The notes below the pieces were generated by a model, which did not search any database, was not told where the DNA came from, and was given only the letters and a program-made list of their open reading frames with translations. The position numbers and the translations under genes are program-made. Positions 45,467-55,197 of a stretch of 64,000 bases of DNA are shown piece by piece. Source of the DNA: Shewanella psychrophila (GTDB lineage Bacteria > Pseudomonadota > Gammaproteobacteria > Enterobacterales > Shewanellaceae); assembly GCF_002005305.1 (NCBI RefSeq), contig NZ_CP014782.1, positions 2,604,001-2,668,000 of the forward strand, given 5' to 3'. Within the stretch, counting starts at the first letter, position 1; each line of letters begins with the position of its first letter.

Positions 45467-45681
45467 GCTTTTTTCCTTTATCGATGTAATCAAAGACAGA
45501 CTAACTTTATCTTCTTTGTCATAAATTTACAGATTTAGTTGCCCACCTCTAAGTTTGTAACACTCCTTCCCCTGTCTAATCCACTTTTTAGAGTCAGATC
45601 ACACCTTTCCCTGTTTAAGGTTGGTAATTTGGTTACCAGAAAAGATAACAACTTTTAACATTCAAGCATAAAGGTGATTTT

Positions 45682-46830
45682 ATGGCTGCTAAATTTTTTA
45701 TACCATCTGTCAATGTGTTAGGCAAAGGTGCCGTCGACGATGCCATAGGCGATATCAAGACATTAGGTTTTCAGCGCGCACTCATTGTGACCGATAAGCC
45801 CTTAGTAGAGATTGGCTTAGTCGGCCAGGTCGCAGAGAAGTTAGGCGCCGCAGGTATAGTGACAACCATCTTCGATGGCGTCCAGCCAAACCCAACGTCA
45901 GGCAATGTCGAAGCAGGTCTTGAACTACTCAGAAGCCACAACTGTGACTTTGTCGTTTCTCTGGGTGGTGGCTCTCCACATGATTGTGCCAAAGGTATTG
46001 CCCTGGTTGCTACCAATGGCGGCAGCATCAAAGACTATGAAGGTCTGGATATGTCAACCAAGCCTCAGCTACCACTGGTTGCTATCAATACCACAGCCGG
46101 CACCGCCAGCGAGATGACACGTTTCTGTATTATCACAGATGAGTCCCGACATATTAAAATGGCTATCGTAGATAAGCACACGACGCCTATCTTGTCGGTC
46201 AATGACCCAGAGTTGATGCTGGCGAAACCAGCCGGACTCACAGCTGCTACCGGTATGGATGCCCTGACCCACGCCATCGAAGCCTATGTGTCTATCGCCG
46301 CGAATCCAATTACAGACGCCTGTGCTATCAAGGCAATCGAGCTGATCAAGGCTAACCTGACTGAGGCGGTCGACAATGGGCAAAATATCGATGCCCGTGA
46401 TCAGATGGCTTATGCACAATTCTTAGCTGGCATGGCATTTAACAACGCAAGCTTAGGTTATGTCCATGCTATGGCTCATCAGCTAGGTGGATTCTACGAT
46501 CTACCACATGGGGTGTGTAATGCCCTCTTGCTCCCCCATGTTCAGCAGTACAATGCGCAAGTCGCAGCACCAAGACTCAAAGATGTGGGTAGGGCCATGG
46601 GCGTAGATGTATCAAATATGAGTGATGAGCAAGGTGCCAGCGCAGCCATTGATGCTATCAAAGTATTGGCAGCTGCCGTAAAGATCCCCGAGAACTTGAC
46701 CAAGCTGGGTGTCAAAGCCGAAGACATTCCAACACTGGCCGATAACGCGCTTAAAGATGCATGTGGCTTTACTAACCCTAAGCAAGCAACTCATGCAGAG
46801 ATCTGCCAAATATTCACTAATGCGCTCTAA
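45682..46830 (+). CDS. yiaY: Iron-containing alcohol dehydrogenase (YiaY-like)
   Basis: A 382-residue cytoplasmic protein very similar to E. coli YiaY. It has the NAD-binding SLGGGSPHDCAKGIALVATNGG, INTTAGTASEMTRFCIITDE and the metal site GMDALTHAIEAYVSIAANPITDACA plus YVHAMAHQLGGFYDLPHGVCNALLLPH (one Asp and three His). Family members oxidise primary alcohols or L-threonine. AAGGTGATTTT precedes the start. It is monocistronic and followed by a strong terminator. The in vivo substrate here is not established. Confidence 0.92.
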   Translation: MAAKFFIPSVNVLGKGAVDDAIGDIKTLGFQRALIVTDKPLVEIGLVGQVAEKLGAAGIVTTIFDGVQPNPTSGNVEAGLELLRSHNCDFVVSLGGGSPHDCAKGIALVATNGGSIKDYEGLDMSTKPQLPLVAINTTAGTASEMTRFCIITDESRHIKMAIVDKHTTPILSVNDPELMLAKPAGLTAATGMDALTHAIEAYVSIAANPITDACAIKAIELIKANLTEAVDNGQNIDARDQMAYAQFLAGMAFNNASLGYVHAMAHQLGGFYDLPHGVCNALLLPHVQQYNAQVAAPRLKDVGRAMGVDVSNMSDEQGASAAIDAIKVLAAAVKIPENLTKLGVKAEDIPTLADNALKDACGFTNPKQATHAEICQIFTNAL

Positions 46831-46875
46831 TTCTAATCACGCTAGATAAAGCACAGGTACATAACCTGAGATAAC

Positions 46876-46906
46876 AAAGCCCAAGACTAACAGTCTTGGG
46901 CTTTTT
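46876..46906 (+). terminator. Intrinsic terminator after the alcohol dehydrogenase
   Basis: The stem AAAGCCCAAGACT/AGTCTTGGGCTTT has a three-base loop and a T run. Confidence 0.9.
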
Positions 46907-47092
46907 GTTGCAAGAGATAATCAGACAGAATCAGATACACATAGATACTGGAAATAGGTAATCAACACCCTTTTAAATACATAAGGTGAGTTACTCCAGA
47001 TAGTAAATTTGTGACTTATCTCTAGCTAAGGCTTATACACTTGTTATAAAGTGGTGAAAGTTAGCTTTTTCCCTGCAAAGAATCAGCAAACT

Positions 47093-47128
47093 AGAAGGCC
47101 CGCAACTTTTATAGTTTGCGGGCCTTCT
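47093..47128 (-). terminator. Terminator of the antiporter gene
   Basis: The stem AGAAGGCCCGCAA/TTGCGGGCCTTCT lies 30 bp beyond the antiporter stop codon. The T run is weak. Confidence 0.65.
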
Positions 47129-47157
47129 TCATTTGTTTTATCAGAAAATATACAGCT

Positions 47158-49209
47158 TTATACCAGTTGATTAAGTTTTTTGCTTTCATGCATCTTTAGC
47201 TCAACTTCTTCAATAAGCTTCTCGGCATCAACTTCCGAGATTATGCCTTCATGGGTCAGCTCCTGGATCTTCTTTCGCTCGGTATTGAGTAATATTCTTA
47301 GGGCCAAATAAGACTCAACCCGTTCCACTAAATGTGGTGAGTCCTTACGAAAATCATTTAAGGTGTTATCGGCAAATTGATTCACTAAGGTCATCTGCTC
47401 CAAAGCCGTCTCTAACTGCTCGACCTCTAAGGACAAACTAGGCGCAAGTTCGAGAATATAAGTACTCGCCTCAAACAAGCCTCTGGCACTCTCGAAAGTA
47501 ATCACATGCTGCTTATAACTCGCCCCTCGAGCATAAACACCTATGATAGGCATGTTTGCACACTGATTAGCCCACCTAGGGATCTGCCAATGCTTAGCGA
47601 TAAAGGGTCTGGGCCAGATCTGCGGCGTGCCGTCTAACGCCTTCTCTATCGCACCGATTAAAATATGAGTAGCATCTTGGCTAAGTAAGCCTTTGGCAAA
47701 TTGATTCCAGTAAAATTGCCGCTCCGATTCAAGCAGCTTTCTTTGGTATTCCACCTGAGTATCGATACTCTCTTCCTCTTTATAAGGCGTCGCTACTGTG
47801 ACAATATTGCGATCTACAGCCTGCCAATTAACAGCCTTCAAGTGTTCATCTTGTTTAAGGCTCTCCCTCACCTTGACCATTTCATCTGAGATCTTATGCT
47901 GCACCTTAGCAAAGGTTTTCTGCTTGGCTTTCGGCAGCTTATCGAGCCCAAGTTTTGCCATCACAAACCGCATACTAGAGCCATTGACTACGATGGTGAG
48001 TACCACTATACCCGCGGTGAGAAACAGAACCTGATCCCTTAATTGAATATCCAAGGACTCATTGGTTGCCACGATTAATGCCAATGCTAAGGAGACTGCC
48101 CCCCGCAAACCTCCCCAAATCAAGACGATTGATTTCTCCTTGGTCAAGCCTATGCCTATTCTGGCTAAGATCGGCATAAAGCCGACAATCACCATGGTTC
48201 TAATGACCAGTATTCCAGCAAAGATCACTGCTAAGTACTGCCAATTGGCTAAATCGGCAAGCCCCAGTCGAGTCGATACTACCAAACCGACTAAGATGAA
48301 GATTAAGGTGTTAAACAGATAAGACAAGGTATGCCAAAAGTGATGTAGGTGCTCCATCACCTCGGGGGAAAACCTTGTTCGACCAGGACCTGCATAAATG
48401 AGCGCCAGAGTAACCACACTCACCACACCCGATGCATGAAACACATGCTCAGACAAATAAAACACCAGATAGGGCAAAACTAAGGTCAGCGCGATTTCTA
48501 TTAGGCTGTCATTAAACAAGGACCCGATAAACTTCAAGCTAATTGCGGCGACAACGGCGCCGATAAGCACGCCTATGGAAACAACTCGGGTAAACTCGCC
48601 TATCACATGCATGAAACTAAACTCGGCTTGAGCCTGAGTCGCTAGACCCATGAACAAGGTAAACAAAACGATAGCGGTACCATCATTGAGTAAAGACTCT
48701 CCCTCAATTAACGTTTGCAGCCTAGCTCTTGAGCACATCTCTTTTAACAAGGAAACCACAGCAACCGGATCTGTTGCGCTGACAATCGCACCAAACATCA
48801 AAGCTGTGCCCACAGACCAATGCCAAGGTAAAACGCTAAGGCTTAACAAGGCGGTGATCACAGTGCAAAGTACCATCCCTGGGATCGCTAGCAGGGCGAT
48901 TTGAGAGAACATACGCTTAAACAAATGAACTTCCAGTGAAAAAGCCGACTCAAAAACCAAGGCAGGTAGAAAAATAAACATGATAAGGTTTGCGTCTAGT
49001 TGGCTGGCAAGCAGAAAAGCTGATTTAAGTTCATGCAAGAAGGGAGTCTGAATATCGTAATCTAACACTGAGCCAATCAACATACCTAGGACTAATAGGG
49101 CCACAGAGTATGGGATTGCCGTATTTTTCAATAGCCTGCGTAACACGATCCCTAATATTATCGCTACCACAAAAAATACTAAAAGCTGTAAGGTCATTTG
49201 CATATGCAT
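47158..49209 (-). CDS. CPA1-family Na+/H+ antiporter with C-terminal cytoplasmic domain
   Basis: A run of in-frame starts (49218, 49215, 49209, 49203) occurs; the ATG at 49209 has GGGTG at the best distance and gives 683 residues. About 12 membrane helices cover residues 5-420, with the transport core SATDPVAVVSLLKE and GESLLNDGTAIVLF (Asp-carrying helices 5-6) and LIWGGLRGAVSLALAL. A soluble C-terminal tail of about 260 residues is charged and helical, as in SOS1-type exchangers, and may sense pH or sodium. It exchanges Na+ (or K+) for H+ at the inner membrane, consistent with marine life. It is monocistronic. Confidence 0.9.
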   Translation of the reverse strand: MHMQMTLQLLVFFVVAIILGIVLRRLLKNTAIPYSVALLVLGMLIGSVLDYDIQTPFLHELKSAFLLASQLDANLIMFIFLPALVFESAFSLEVHLFKRMFSQIALLAIPGMVLCTVITALLSLSVLPWHWSVGTALMFGAIVSATDPVAVVSLLKEMCSRARLQTLIEGESLLNDGTAIVLFTLFMGLATQAQAEFSFMHVIGEFTRVVSIGVLIGAVVAAISLKFIGSLFNDSLIEIALTLVLPYLVFYLSEHVFHASGVVSVVTLALIYAGPGRTRFSPEVMEHLHHFWHTLSYLFNTLIFILVGLVVSTRLGLADLANWQYLAVIFAGILVIRTMVIVGFMPILARIGIGLTKEKSIVLIWGGLRGAVSLALALIVATNESLDIQLRDQVLFLTAGIVVLTIVVNGSSMRFVMAKLGLDKLPKAKQKTFAKVQHKISDEMVKVRESLKQDEHLKAVNWQAVDRNIVTVATPYKEEESIDTQVEYQRKLLESERQFYWNQFAKGLLSQDATHILIGAIEKALDGTPQIWPRPFIAKHWQIPRWANQCANMPIIGVYARGASYKQHVITFESARGLFEASTYILELAPSLSLEVEQLETALEQMTLVNQFADNTLNDFRKDSPHLVERVESYLALRILLNTERKKIQELTHEGIISEVDAEKLIEEVELKMHESKKLNQLV

Positions 49210-49294
49210 ATGCATCACCCAGACATTAGTATCGTCTATTAAAAGTAGTCCTAAATCATCAATTAATCACGTTTATAAGGCTCTGAGAGCCCCA

Positions 49295-49326
49295 CAAAAA
49301 AGCCCAAACTAACTCGCTTGGGCTCT
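49295..49326 (-). terminator. Terminator of the RND operon
   Basis: Read on the minus strand: GAGCCCAA/TTGGGCT hairpin followed by six Ts, 29 bp after the pump stop codon. Confidence 0.85.
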
Positions 49327-49354
49327 CTTGACGGAATAGACTTAAAGATTCAAT

Positions 49355-52300
49355 TTATGTCGCTTTAGCTTCTCCCTTAAACTTCTCTCGCATCTTCTGC
49401 ATCATCACATAGAAAACAGGAACTAACAGGGTACCAACGATAGTGGCCGCTAACATACCGCCAAACACCGAATAACCTAAGGCACGTCGACTTCCCGCAC
49501 CAGCACCTGTTGCGATAACCAGAGGTAATACCCCAAGCAAGAAAGAGAAAGCCGTCATCAATACCGCTCGGAATCTCAATCTAGCAGCCGTTTCCCCCGC
49601 ATCGAGAATACTCTTACCCTCTTCACGCAGTTGCTTGGCAAACTCCACAATCAAAATAGCATTCTTACACGCCAATCCAATCAAGAGCACCAGACCTATC
49701 TGTGCATAGAGGTTCAAGTCTGCGCCCACCAGCCAGATATTAAGGAAAGCCCCTAATACCGCAATAGGCACAGCCAGAATAACCGCGAAGGGTATGGTCC
49801 AACTCTCGTACTGAGCCACTAAGAAAAGGTAGGTAAACACCAAAGCCAGAGCAAAAATCAACGGCGCTAAATTACCCGCCTTAATCTCTTGATAAGTCTG
49901 ACCCGTCCACTCGAACGTATAACCCGCAGGCAGAGTCTCATTAGCCGCTCGCTCCATGGCTGAAATCGCATCGCCCGAACTAAAACCTGCTGCAGGGAAT
50001 CCATTGATGGTGGTCGAGCTGAACATGTTATATGAGGTCATCACGTCAGGACCTAATATTGGGGTCACTGTCACGAGTGTACTCAGAGGGACCATCTCCC
50101 CGCTTTTAGAGCGCACATAGAAACGCGAGATATCTTGATCAGAATTTCGAAATTCTCCTTCGGCCTGCAAGATCACCCTAAATACCTTGCCGTAACGGTT
50201 GAAATCGTTAACGTACATGGAGCCCAGCATGGTTTGCATGGTTGAGAAAATCTCGTTAAGAGAAATCCCTAACGCCTTCGCCTTGTCTCTGTCTACATCC
50301 ACGTACATCTGCGGTACATCTGCACGGAAATTACTGAATGACATGGCGATTTCAGGCTGTTCATTGGCTTTCATGATCAAGGCTCGCATCACAGAAGCTA
50401 GCTCCTGAGGCGTTCTTCCCTGAGTATCTTGCAACACGAACTCGAAGCCACCGACACTACCCACGCCAGGAATAGGCGGCAGTGAGAATGCCATGGCTTT
50501 CACTGAAGGATTAGCCGAGTACTTAGCTTGCAGCTTGGCAACTATCGCAGCCTCCACCATATCCGGTGTATCTCGCTCCTCCCAAGTTGAGAGAATCACG
50601 ATCATCAAACCGCCATTAGAGGCTACTGACCCTGATAAGATACTGAAACCACTGGCATGGATCACATTTTCGACCCCTGGCTCGGCTAACGTTAACTCGA
50701 CCAGCTCTCGCATCACCTCTTCGGTACGGTTAAGTGACGCACCATCTGGCAATTGAATATCCACCATAAAGGATTTCTTATCTTCCATGGGCACGAAGCC
50801 AGAAGGTAAGATCTTAGCTAAGCCTCCCGTTAGGGCGATCAGACAAACATAAACAATGAGGACTAAAGAAAGTTTACGAGTCAGTGATGACACCAACTTC
50901 ATGTACTTACCTGTCACACGCTCAAAATGCTTGTTGAAGGTGGCATGGAAGCCTTTGGTATGTTTCTTTGGCGGCCTCAGAAGAGAGGCACACAGAGCTG
51001 GACTTAATGTCAGGGCGTTAATCGAAGAAATGAGTACTGCGATACATATGGTCACAGAGAACTGGGCATACATCTGACCCGTGATCCCAGGCATGACGGC
51101 CGTAGGAGCAAACACCGCCAATAATACTAAGGTAGTCGCGATAATAGGCCCAGTGACCTCTTTCATCGCTTTAGATGTCGCTTCTTTGGGTGATAATCCC
51201 TCACTTTCCATCAAGCGTGTGACGTTCTCCACCACCACAATCGCATCATCGACCACAATACCTATGGCCAAGATCAGGGCAAACAGAGATACAGTGTTTA
51301 TACTCATGCCAAAAACGAGCAGGAAGGCAAATGTACCGATTAGTGAAACAGGAATAGCAATGGCAGGAACCAGAGTCGAGCGTACATCTTGCAAGAAGAT
51401 AAACACCACTAAGACTACAAGTGCTATGGAGATAAACAGGGTTTGCACTACCTCCTTGATTGAGGTTTCCACAAACTCGGTGGTGTCATAGAGAACCTCA
51501 TATTCCAAATCTTTTGGAAACTGCTTAGACAGCTTGGCCATCTCAGTCTTAATCGCCGCACCAACTTCCAATGCATTAGCATCGGGTGACTGATAAATGG
51601 AGATAATTGCCGAAGGCTTATTATTGAGCTTACCTTGTGCATCATAGGTCTGAGAGCCAAGTTCGACGCGAGCAATGTCGCCGACAACCACTTTAGAGCC
51701 ATCGTTGTTGGCGCGGATCATCACCTGACGAAACTCTTGGGGATCCTTCAAACGTCCTTTGGTTTGTAATGTGTACTGAAACTGTTGATCCGGATCCACT
51801 GGAGCAGCGCCAATACGCCCCGCTGCGACCTGAATGTTCTGCTCTTGTAGAGAAGCGATGACATCCGACGCCGTTACACCAAAACTGGCCATTTTATCTG
51901 GATCGAGCCAGATACGCATGGCGTAATCCAGCGCACCAATCACCTGTACTTTAGACACACCATTTTGGCGCGCTAATGAGTCGGTAACATTGAGTCCAGC
52001 ATAGTTGGTGATAAACAGAGAATCGAAAGTCTCCTTGGGGGATACTAAGTTCACCACCATCAAAATGTTCGGGCTCTGCTTCTCAACCGTGACACCTTGA
52101 CGTTGCACCTCAGAGGGTAGCCTTGGCATGGCCTGTTGTACGCGGTTCTGTACTTTTACCTGAGCCATGTCGGCGTCGGTACCCACATCGAATGTCACAC
52201 TCAAGGAGTAGCTACCATCGTTGGCGCTCTTAGACTCCATATAGAGCATGTCTTCGACGCCATTCACTTCCGCTTCCAGTGGCTGGGCTATGGTATCTCT

Positions 52301-52474
52301 AACGATATTAGCACTGGCACCGGAATAGCTGGTCGACACATTAATCTGAGGTGGCGCTATCTCAGGAAATTCCGACACAGACAAGATCGGAATAGAAATC
52401 AGACCCACAAGCGTCAATACCGTCGAAATGACGAAGGCAAACTTAGGCCTGTTGATAAAAAATTCACTAATCAT
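49355..52474 (-). CDS. RND-family multidrug efflux pump, inner-membrane subunit
   Basis: A 1039-residue member of the HAE1 (AcrB) branch with 12 predicted membrane helices and two large periplasmic loops. The start MISEFFINRPKFAFVISTVLTLVG, PEIAPPQINVSTSYSGA, GIVVDDAIVVVENVTRLMESEG (proton-relay Asp pair in helix 4) and the late LNLYAQIGLVLLIGLACKNAILIVEFA are typical. It exports lipophilic drugs or detergents using the proton gradient, with the adaptor encoded upstream. No outer-membrane TolC gene is nearby. The start codon overlaps the stop of a small leader ORF as ATGA, so translation is probably coupled. Confidence 0.95.
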   Translation of the reverse strand: MISEFFINRPKFAFVISTVLTLVGLISIPILSVSEFPEIAPPQINVSTSYSGASANIVRDTIAQPLEAEVNGVEDMLYMESKSANDGSYSLSVTFDVGTDADMAQVKVQNRVQQAMPRLPSEVQRQGVTVEKQSPNILMVVNLVSPKETFDSLFITNYAGLNVTDSLARQNGVSKVQVIGALDYAMRIWLDPDKMASFGVTASDVIASLQEQNIQVAAGRIGAAPVDPDQQFQYTLQTKGRLKDPQEFRQVMIRANNDGSKVVVGDIARVELGSQTYDAQGKLNNKPSAIISIYQSPDANALEVGAAIKTEMAKLSKQFPKDLEYEVLYDTTEFVETSIKEVVQTLFISIALVVLVVFIFLQDVRSTLVPAIAIPVSLIGTFAFLLVFGMSINTVSLFALILAIGIVVDDAIVVVENVTRLMESEGLSPKEATSKAMKEVTGPIIATTLVLLAVFAPTAVMPGITGQMYAQFSVTICIAVLISSINALTLSPALCASLLRPPKKHTKGFHATFNKHFERVTGKYMKLVSSLTRKLSLVLIVYVCLIALTGGLAKILPSGFVPMEDKKSFMVDIQLPDGASLNRTEEVMRELVELTLAEPGVENVIHASGFSILSGSVASNGGLMIVILSTWEERDTPDMVEAAIVAKLQAKYSANPSVKAMAFSLPPIPGVGSVGGFEFVLQDTQGRTPQELASVMRALIMKANEQPEIAMSFSNFRADVPQMYVDVDRDKAKALGISLNEIFSTMQTMLGSMYVNDFNRYGKVFRVILQAEGEFRNSDQDISRFYVRSKSGEMVPLSTLVTVTPILGPDVMTSYNMFSSTTINGFPAAGFSSGDAISAMERAANETLPAGYTFEWTGQTYQEIKAGNLAPLIFALALVFTYLFLVAQYESWTIPFAVILAVPIAVLGAFLNIWLVGADLNLYAQIGLVLLIGLACKNAILIVEFAKQLREEGKSILDAGETAARLRFRAVLMTAFSFLLGVLPLVIATGAGAGSRRALGYSVFGGMLAATIVGTLLVPVFYVMMQKMREKFKGEAKAT

Positions 52475-52560
52475 GACATTCCCCTATTAGCCAATGACAA
52501 AGGCAAAGGCAAAGGCAAACTTAGGCTAATTTTAGAGCCACCAATAAAAAACTCACTCAT
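52471..52560 (-). CDS. 29-residue leader ORF, apparent decayed duplicate of the pump gene start
   Basis: A frame of 30 codons between the adaptor and the pump starts MSEFFIGGSK, close to the pump start ISEFFINRPK, and ends in a Leu-Pro run made by repeats of AAAGGC on the + strand. Its stop overlaps the pump start codon (ATGA). An alternative ATG two codons earlier lies closer to AGTAGGA, the adaptor's stop region. It could be translated and couple the two genes, or be a harmless duplication scar. Confidence 0.35.
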   Translation of the reverse strand: MSEFFIGGSKISLSLPLPLPLSLANRGMS

Positions 52561-52572
52561 ATACATTAAGTC

Positions 52573-53751
52573 CTACTTAGCATCGCTGGCAGTGGGTGTA
52601 GCTTGAGTATTTTGGAATGGCACTATTTCTTGCTCGACAGCATTAACCTTGATACCCGGACGGATCTTCTGTAAACCATCGACAACGATACGCTCGCCAT
52701 CATTGAGACCACTAAGCACGCGCCAATCGATACCGAAACGTTCACCTAACTCGACGATACGCTTCTCTACTTCATCTTGCTCATTCAGCACCATGACGAA
52801 GCGACCTTGCTGATCTTCCTGTACTGATGCTTGAGGAATGAGTAAGGCTTGTTCTTTAATGGGTGACTCGATAACCAGAGTCACAAACAGGCCTGGAAGC
52901 ATCAATTTATCATCATTTTTAAACGTTGCCCTAAGGGGTAATGTTCCCGTCGCAGCATCGACCTTATTACTAATAAAATCGATGTAACCTGTCTCATTAA
53001 ACATGGTACCGTTTGGCAATCGAAGGCTGATCACGATATCTGAAATCTTCACTTCACGTTTTTCCGCCTGTGATAATTTCTGTTGTGCAGAGATGAGTTC
53101 CTTCTCTGCAACCTGGAAGTTAACCCACATAGGTTGTAGCTGAACCAGATTCGCCATCTCGGAATTTGGGGTGATGATATCACCGGTACTGACCTTAGCA
53201 TTACTGATACGACCGGAAATAGGCGCGTAAACCTTAGTATAACTAAGTTGTAATTCAGCGCCTTGCACAGCAGCCTCAGCTTGTACGACACCCGCTGCAG
53301 TAGTGAGCTTACGGGAAGTTAACTCATCCATATCTTGAGCACTGATCATGCCATCTGGGAGCAGTCTTCTGCCACGCTCCCAATTCATTACCGCCACATC
53401 TCTCGATGCTAGTGCCTGCTTAAGCACCGCTTTTTGCTGAGCTAATTCGGAAATATAATTGGCAGGGTCGATCTCAAATAACAGATCGCCGGCATTAACG
53501 TCATCTCCCTCAACAAACGCACGCCTGAGTAATTGGCCCTGAATTTGAGACTTGATGGTGACATCTTCAGATGCCCTGGTACGTCCCACTATCTCAGATT
53601 TAGACTGAATTTCTTTGGTACTAGCCGTATTGACAATCACACTTGGAAGCATCGCAGCTTGAGGCGCCGGAGCTTCTCCACAGGCTGTAAGTTGTAGTGC
53701 TACGATGAAAAGAGCGCACCACTTTAGAGTTGAAACGGTTCTGGCCAGCAT
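52573..53751 (-). CDS. RND efflux periplasmic adaptor lipoprotein
   Basis: A 392-residue AcrA-type membrane-fusion protein with a lipoprotein signal ending LTAC (Cys24). The lipoyl half-motifs VTIKSQIQGQLLRRAFVEGDDVNAGDLLFEID and VYAPISGRISNAKVSTGDIITP flank a helical hairpin (about 105-165). The beta-barrel part has PLRATFKNDDKLMLPGLFVTL, and the membrane-proximal end has SGLNDGERIVVDGLQKIRPG. It joins the pump to an outer-membrane channel. GGAGGCTTAA precedes the ATG. It is the first gene of the efflux operon. Confidence 0.95.
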   Translation of the reverse strand: MLARTVSTLKWCALFIVALQLTACGEAPAPQAAMLPSVIVNTASTKEIQSKSEIVGRTRASEDVTIKSQIQGQLLRRAFVEGDDVNAGDLLFEIDPANYISELAQQKAVLKQALASRDVAVMNWERGRRLLPDGMISAQDMDELTSRKLTTAAGVVQAEAAVQGAELQLSYTKVYAPISGRISNAKVSTGDIITPNSEMANLVQLQPMWVNFQVAEKELISAQQKLSQAEKREVKISDIVISLRLPNGTMFNETGYIDFISNKVDAATGTLPLRATFKNDDKLMLPGLFVTLVIESPIKEQALLIPQASVQEDQQGRFVMVLNEQDEVEKRIVELGERFGIDWRVLSGLNDGERIVVDGLQKIRPGIKVNAVEQEIVPFQNTQATPTASDAK

Positions 53752-54322
53752 TTAAGCCTCCGGTAGAGTAATTCAAATTTTTTATCCTGAAATTATAAGC
53801 AGATAACTGCAGCAATAATAGCTATTCACAAGTTTATTTCATTTATTTCACAACCTGTCTATTAGCAAGCTATCACTCATCACCTCCTTTGCAAATCGAA
53901 CAACACTTTCCCTCACATATGTATCCTTAATCGAAGACATTCGATTAGAAGTTCAATGTGAGCCTTCCCTGTATTATCAACTGCAAATATATAAGCTAAA
54001 AATGAGTAAGTATCACCTTTACTGATGGATGTTGATTCTTATACTGAAAGATCGTAAATCACACAGCTAGAGAATCAATTAGCTGTTGCTTTATTAACCG
54101 AAGACGAAACAAGAGAGATAAATAGTCAGAAAGTGAGATCTAGCACAAGGTTATCTGGGTTTGAGTCATGCTAAAAAAGAATTACAGCAAGTTCACTATT
54201 ACTCATTGAAAAGAGACGGACGAGCGAAAGTAAACTTATATGAGTAAAGACGAATAAAAGTTGACCGATCAGAAAAGCAATGCCTATGATGGCATTAGTA
54301 ATCGCAAACAAGTAGGTAATAT
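53752..54322. other. Intergenic region with a possible gene remnant
   Basis: No intact gene was found. A stopless stretch at 54137-54247 (+) reads DLAQGYLGLSHAKKELQQ and ends YSLKRDGRAKVNLYE; with a shifted frame upstream (LENQLAVALLTEDETREIN) it looks like a fragment of a lost protein. I do not recognise the family. No clear promoter or hairpin stands out. Confidence 0.3.
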
Positions 54323-54685
54323 ATGACAGCAATCTCACATGTATACAACTATACCGTTCGATGCCCACACGTTAAAGATCCTGCACACCCAACTACATGG
54401 GAAAACCATATTGAGTTTAATCAATCTTGCGAAATTGGATTAAGCCGAATCACAAAATGGCACGGCCGTTCAGGCAACCGTATCTTTGAACTGGATGGAT
54501 TCGTCGTTAGAGAAGCTGAGGCCGAGAGCGCTTATTTCTCGATGCAAAATAAACGAATTAAAGGCGACGGCCATGTGCTGGTAACCTTTAAAATTTTCAT
54601 GGATGAGTCGACGAAAGACACATCAGTACAAGAGATCATGCAGCATCTGATAGCAGACCTTGACGCAAAACTAGTTAATCTCTAG
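54323..54685 (+). CDS. Hypothetical protein, 120 residues
   Basis: I do not recognise this family. The ribosome-binding site AGGTAATAT before the ATG and coding-like composition support a real gene. It lacks a signal peptide or membrane helix. It has a single Cys pair far apart (CPHVKD and QSCEIG), and the C-terminal half (GDGHVLVTFKIFMDESTKDTSVQEIMQHLIADLDAKL) suggests an alpha/beta fold. A weak hairpin follows. No operon partner is obvious. Confidence 0.65.
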   Translation: MTAISHVYNYTVRCPHVKDPAHPTTWENHIEFNQSCEIGLSRITKWHGRSGNRIFELDGFVVREAEAESAYFSMQNKRIKGDGHVLVTFKIFMDESTKDTSVQEIMQHLIADLDAKLVNL

Positions 54686-54739
54686 CCCACTAATACCAAT
54701 TGGTATAGAAGCTGCGGGCAAAGCCCCATATGCGAGCTA

Positions 54740-54766
54740 AAAACTGCCTCTTTTATGAGGCAGTTC
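54740..54766 (+). terminator. Hairpin after the hypothetical gene
   Basis: The stem AAACTGCCTC/GAGGCAGTT has a TTTTAT loop, followed by CACATTTTAT; the T run is interrupted. Confidence 0.55.
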
Positions 54767-54911
54767 ACATTTTATGACTTAAATAAACAAAAAATGCCCA
54801 AGTTCCCCATAAAATACCTGCGCCATGCCCACAATAAGTAGCTTGCTATGCTTTAGGTTCATCGCCTAAGCCGCTAAAATAGTCCGGCCAACTAACTTTG
54901 AGTATTAAAAA

Positions 54912-55130
54912 ATGAAATTATCCTTAATGGCATTAGTCATATTTATCGGACTTACGGGCTGCGCCGACCTACAAGATGCCGGGCGCACCATTGGCCAAAC
55001 CACCAAGGAAGTCACCACAGAGATAGGTCATGCAACGAGAGATGCAACTAAAGCCATAGGCCATGCCTCTCGTGATGCGGTCAAATCGGTAAAAGAAGAC
55101 TTAAACGATGAAGGTGAGAGTAACAAATAA
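54912..55130 (+). CDS. Small lipoprotein with 11-residue repeats
   Basis: A 72-residue protein with a lipoprotein signal ending LTGC (Cys17). The mature part is a helix made of 11-residue repeats: IGQTTKEVTTE, IGHATRDATKA, IGHASRDAVKS. Such repeats form amphipathic helices, as in some stress-related or entericidin-like small lipoproteins, but I cannot assign a family. It is followed 67 nt downstream by the PhnD-like gene on the same strand. Confidence 0.7.
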   Translation: MKLSLMALVIFIGLTGCADLQDAGRTIGQTTKEVTTEIGHATRDATKAIGHASRDAVKSVKEDLNDEGESNK

Positions 55131-55197
55131 TGTATACCGAGTCGGCCCAGCCCCTCGCTTTAAATCCTCAAACTAGAACCCCAGCCAGAATAGAAAA

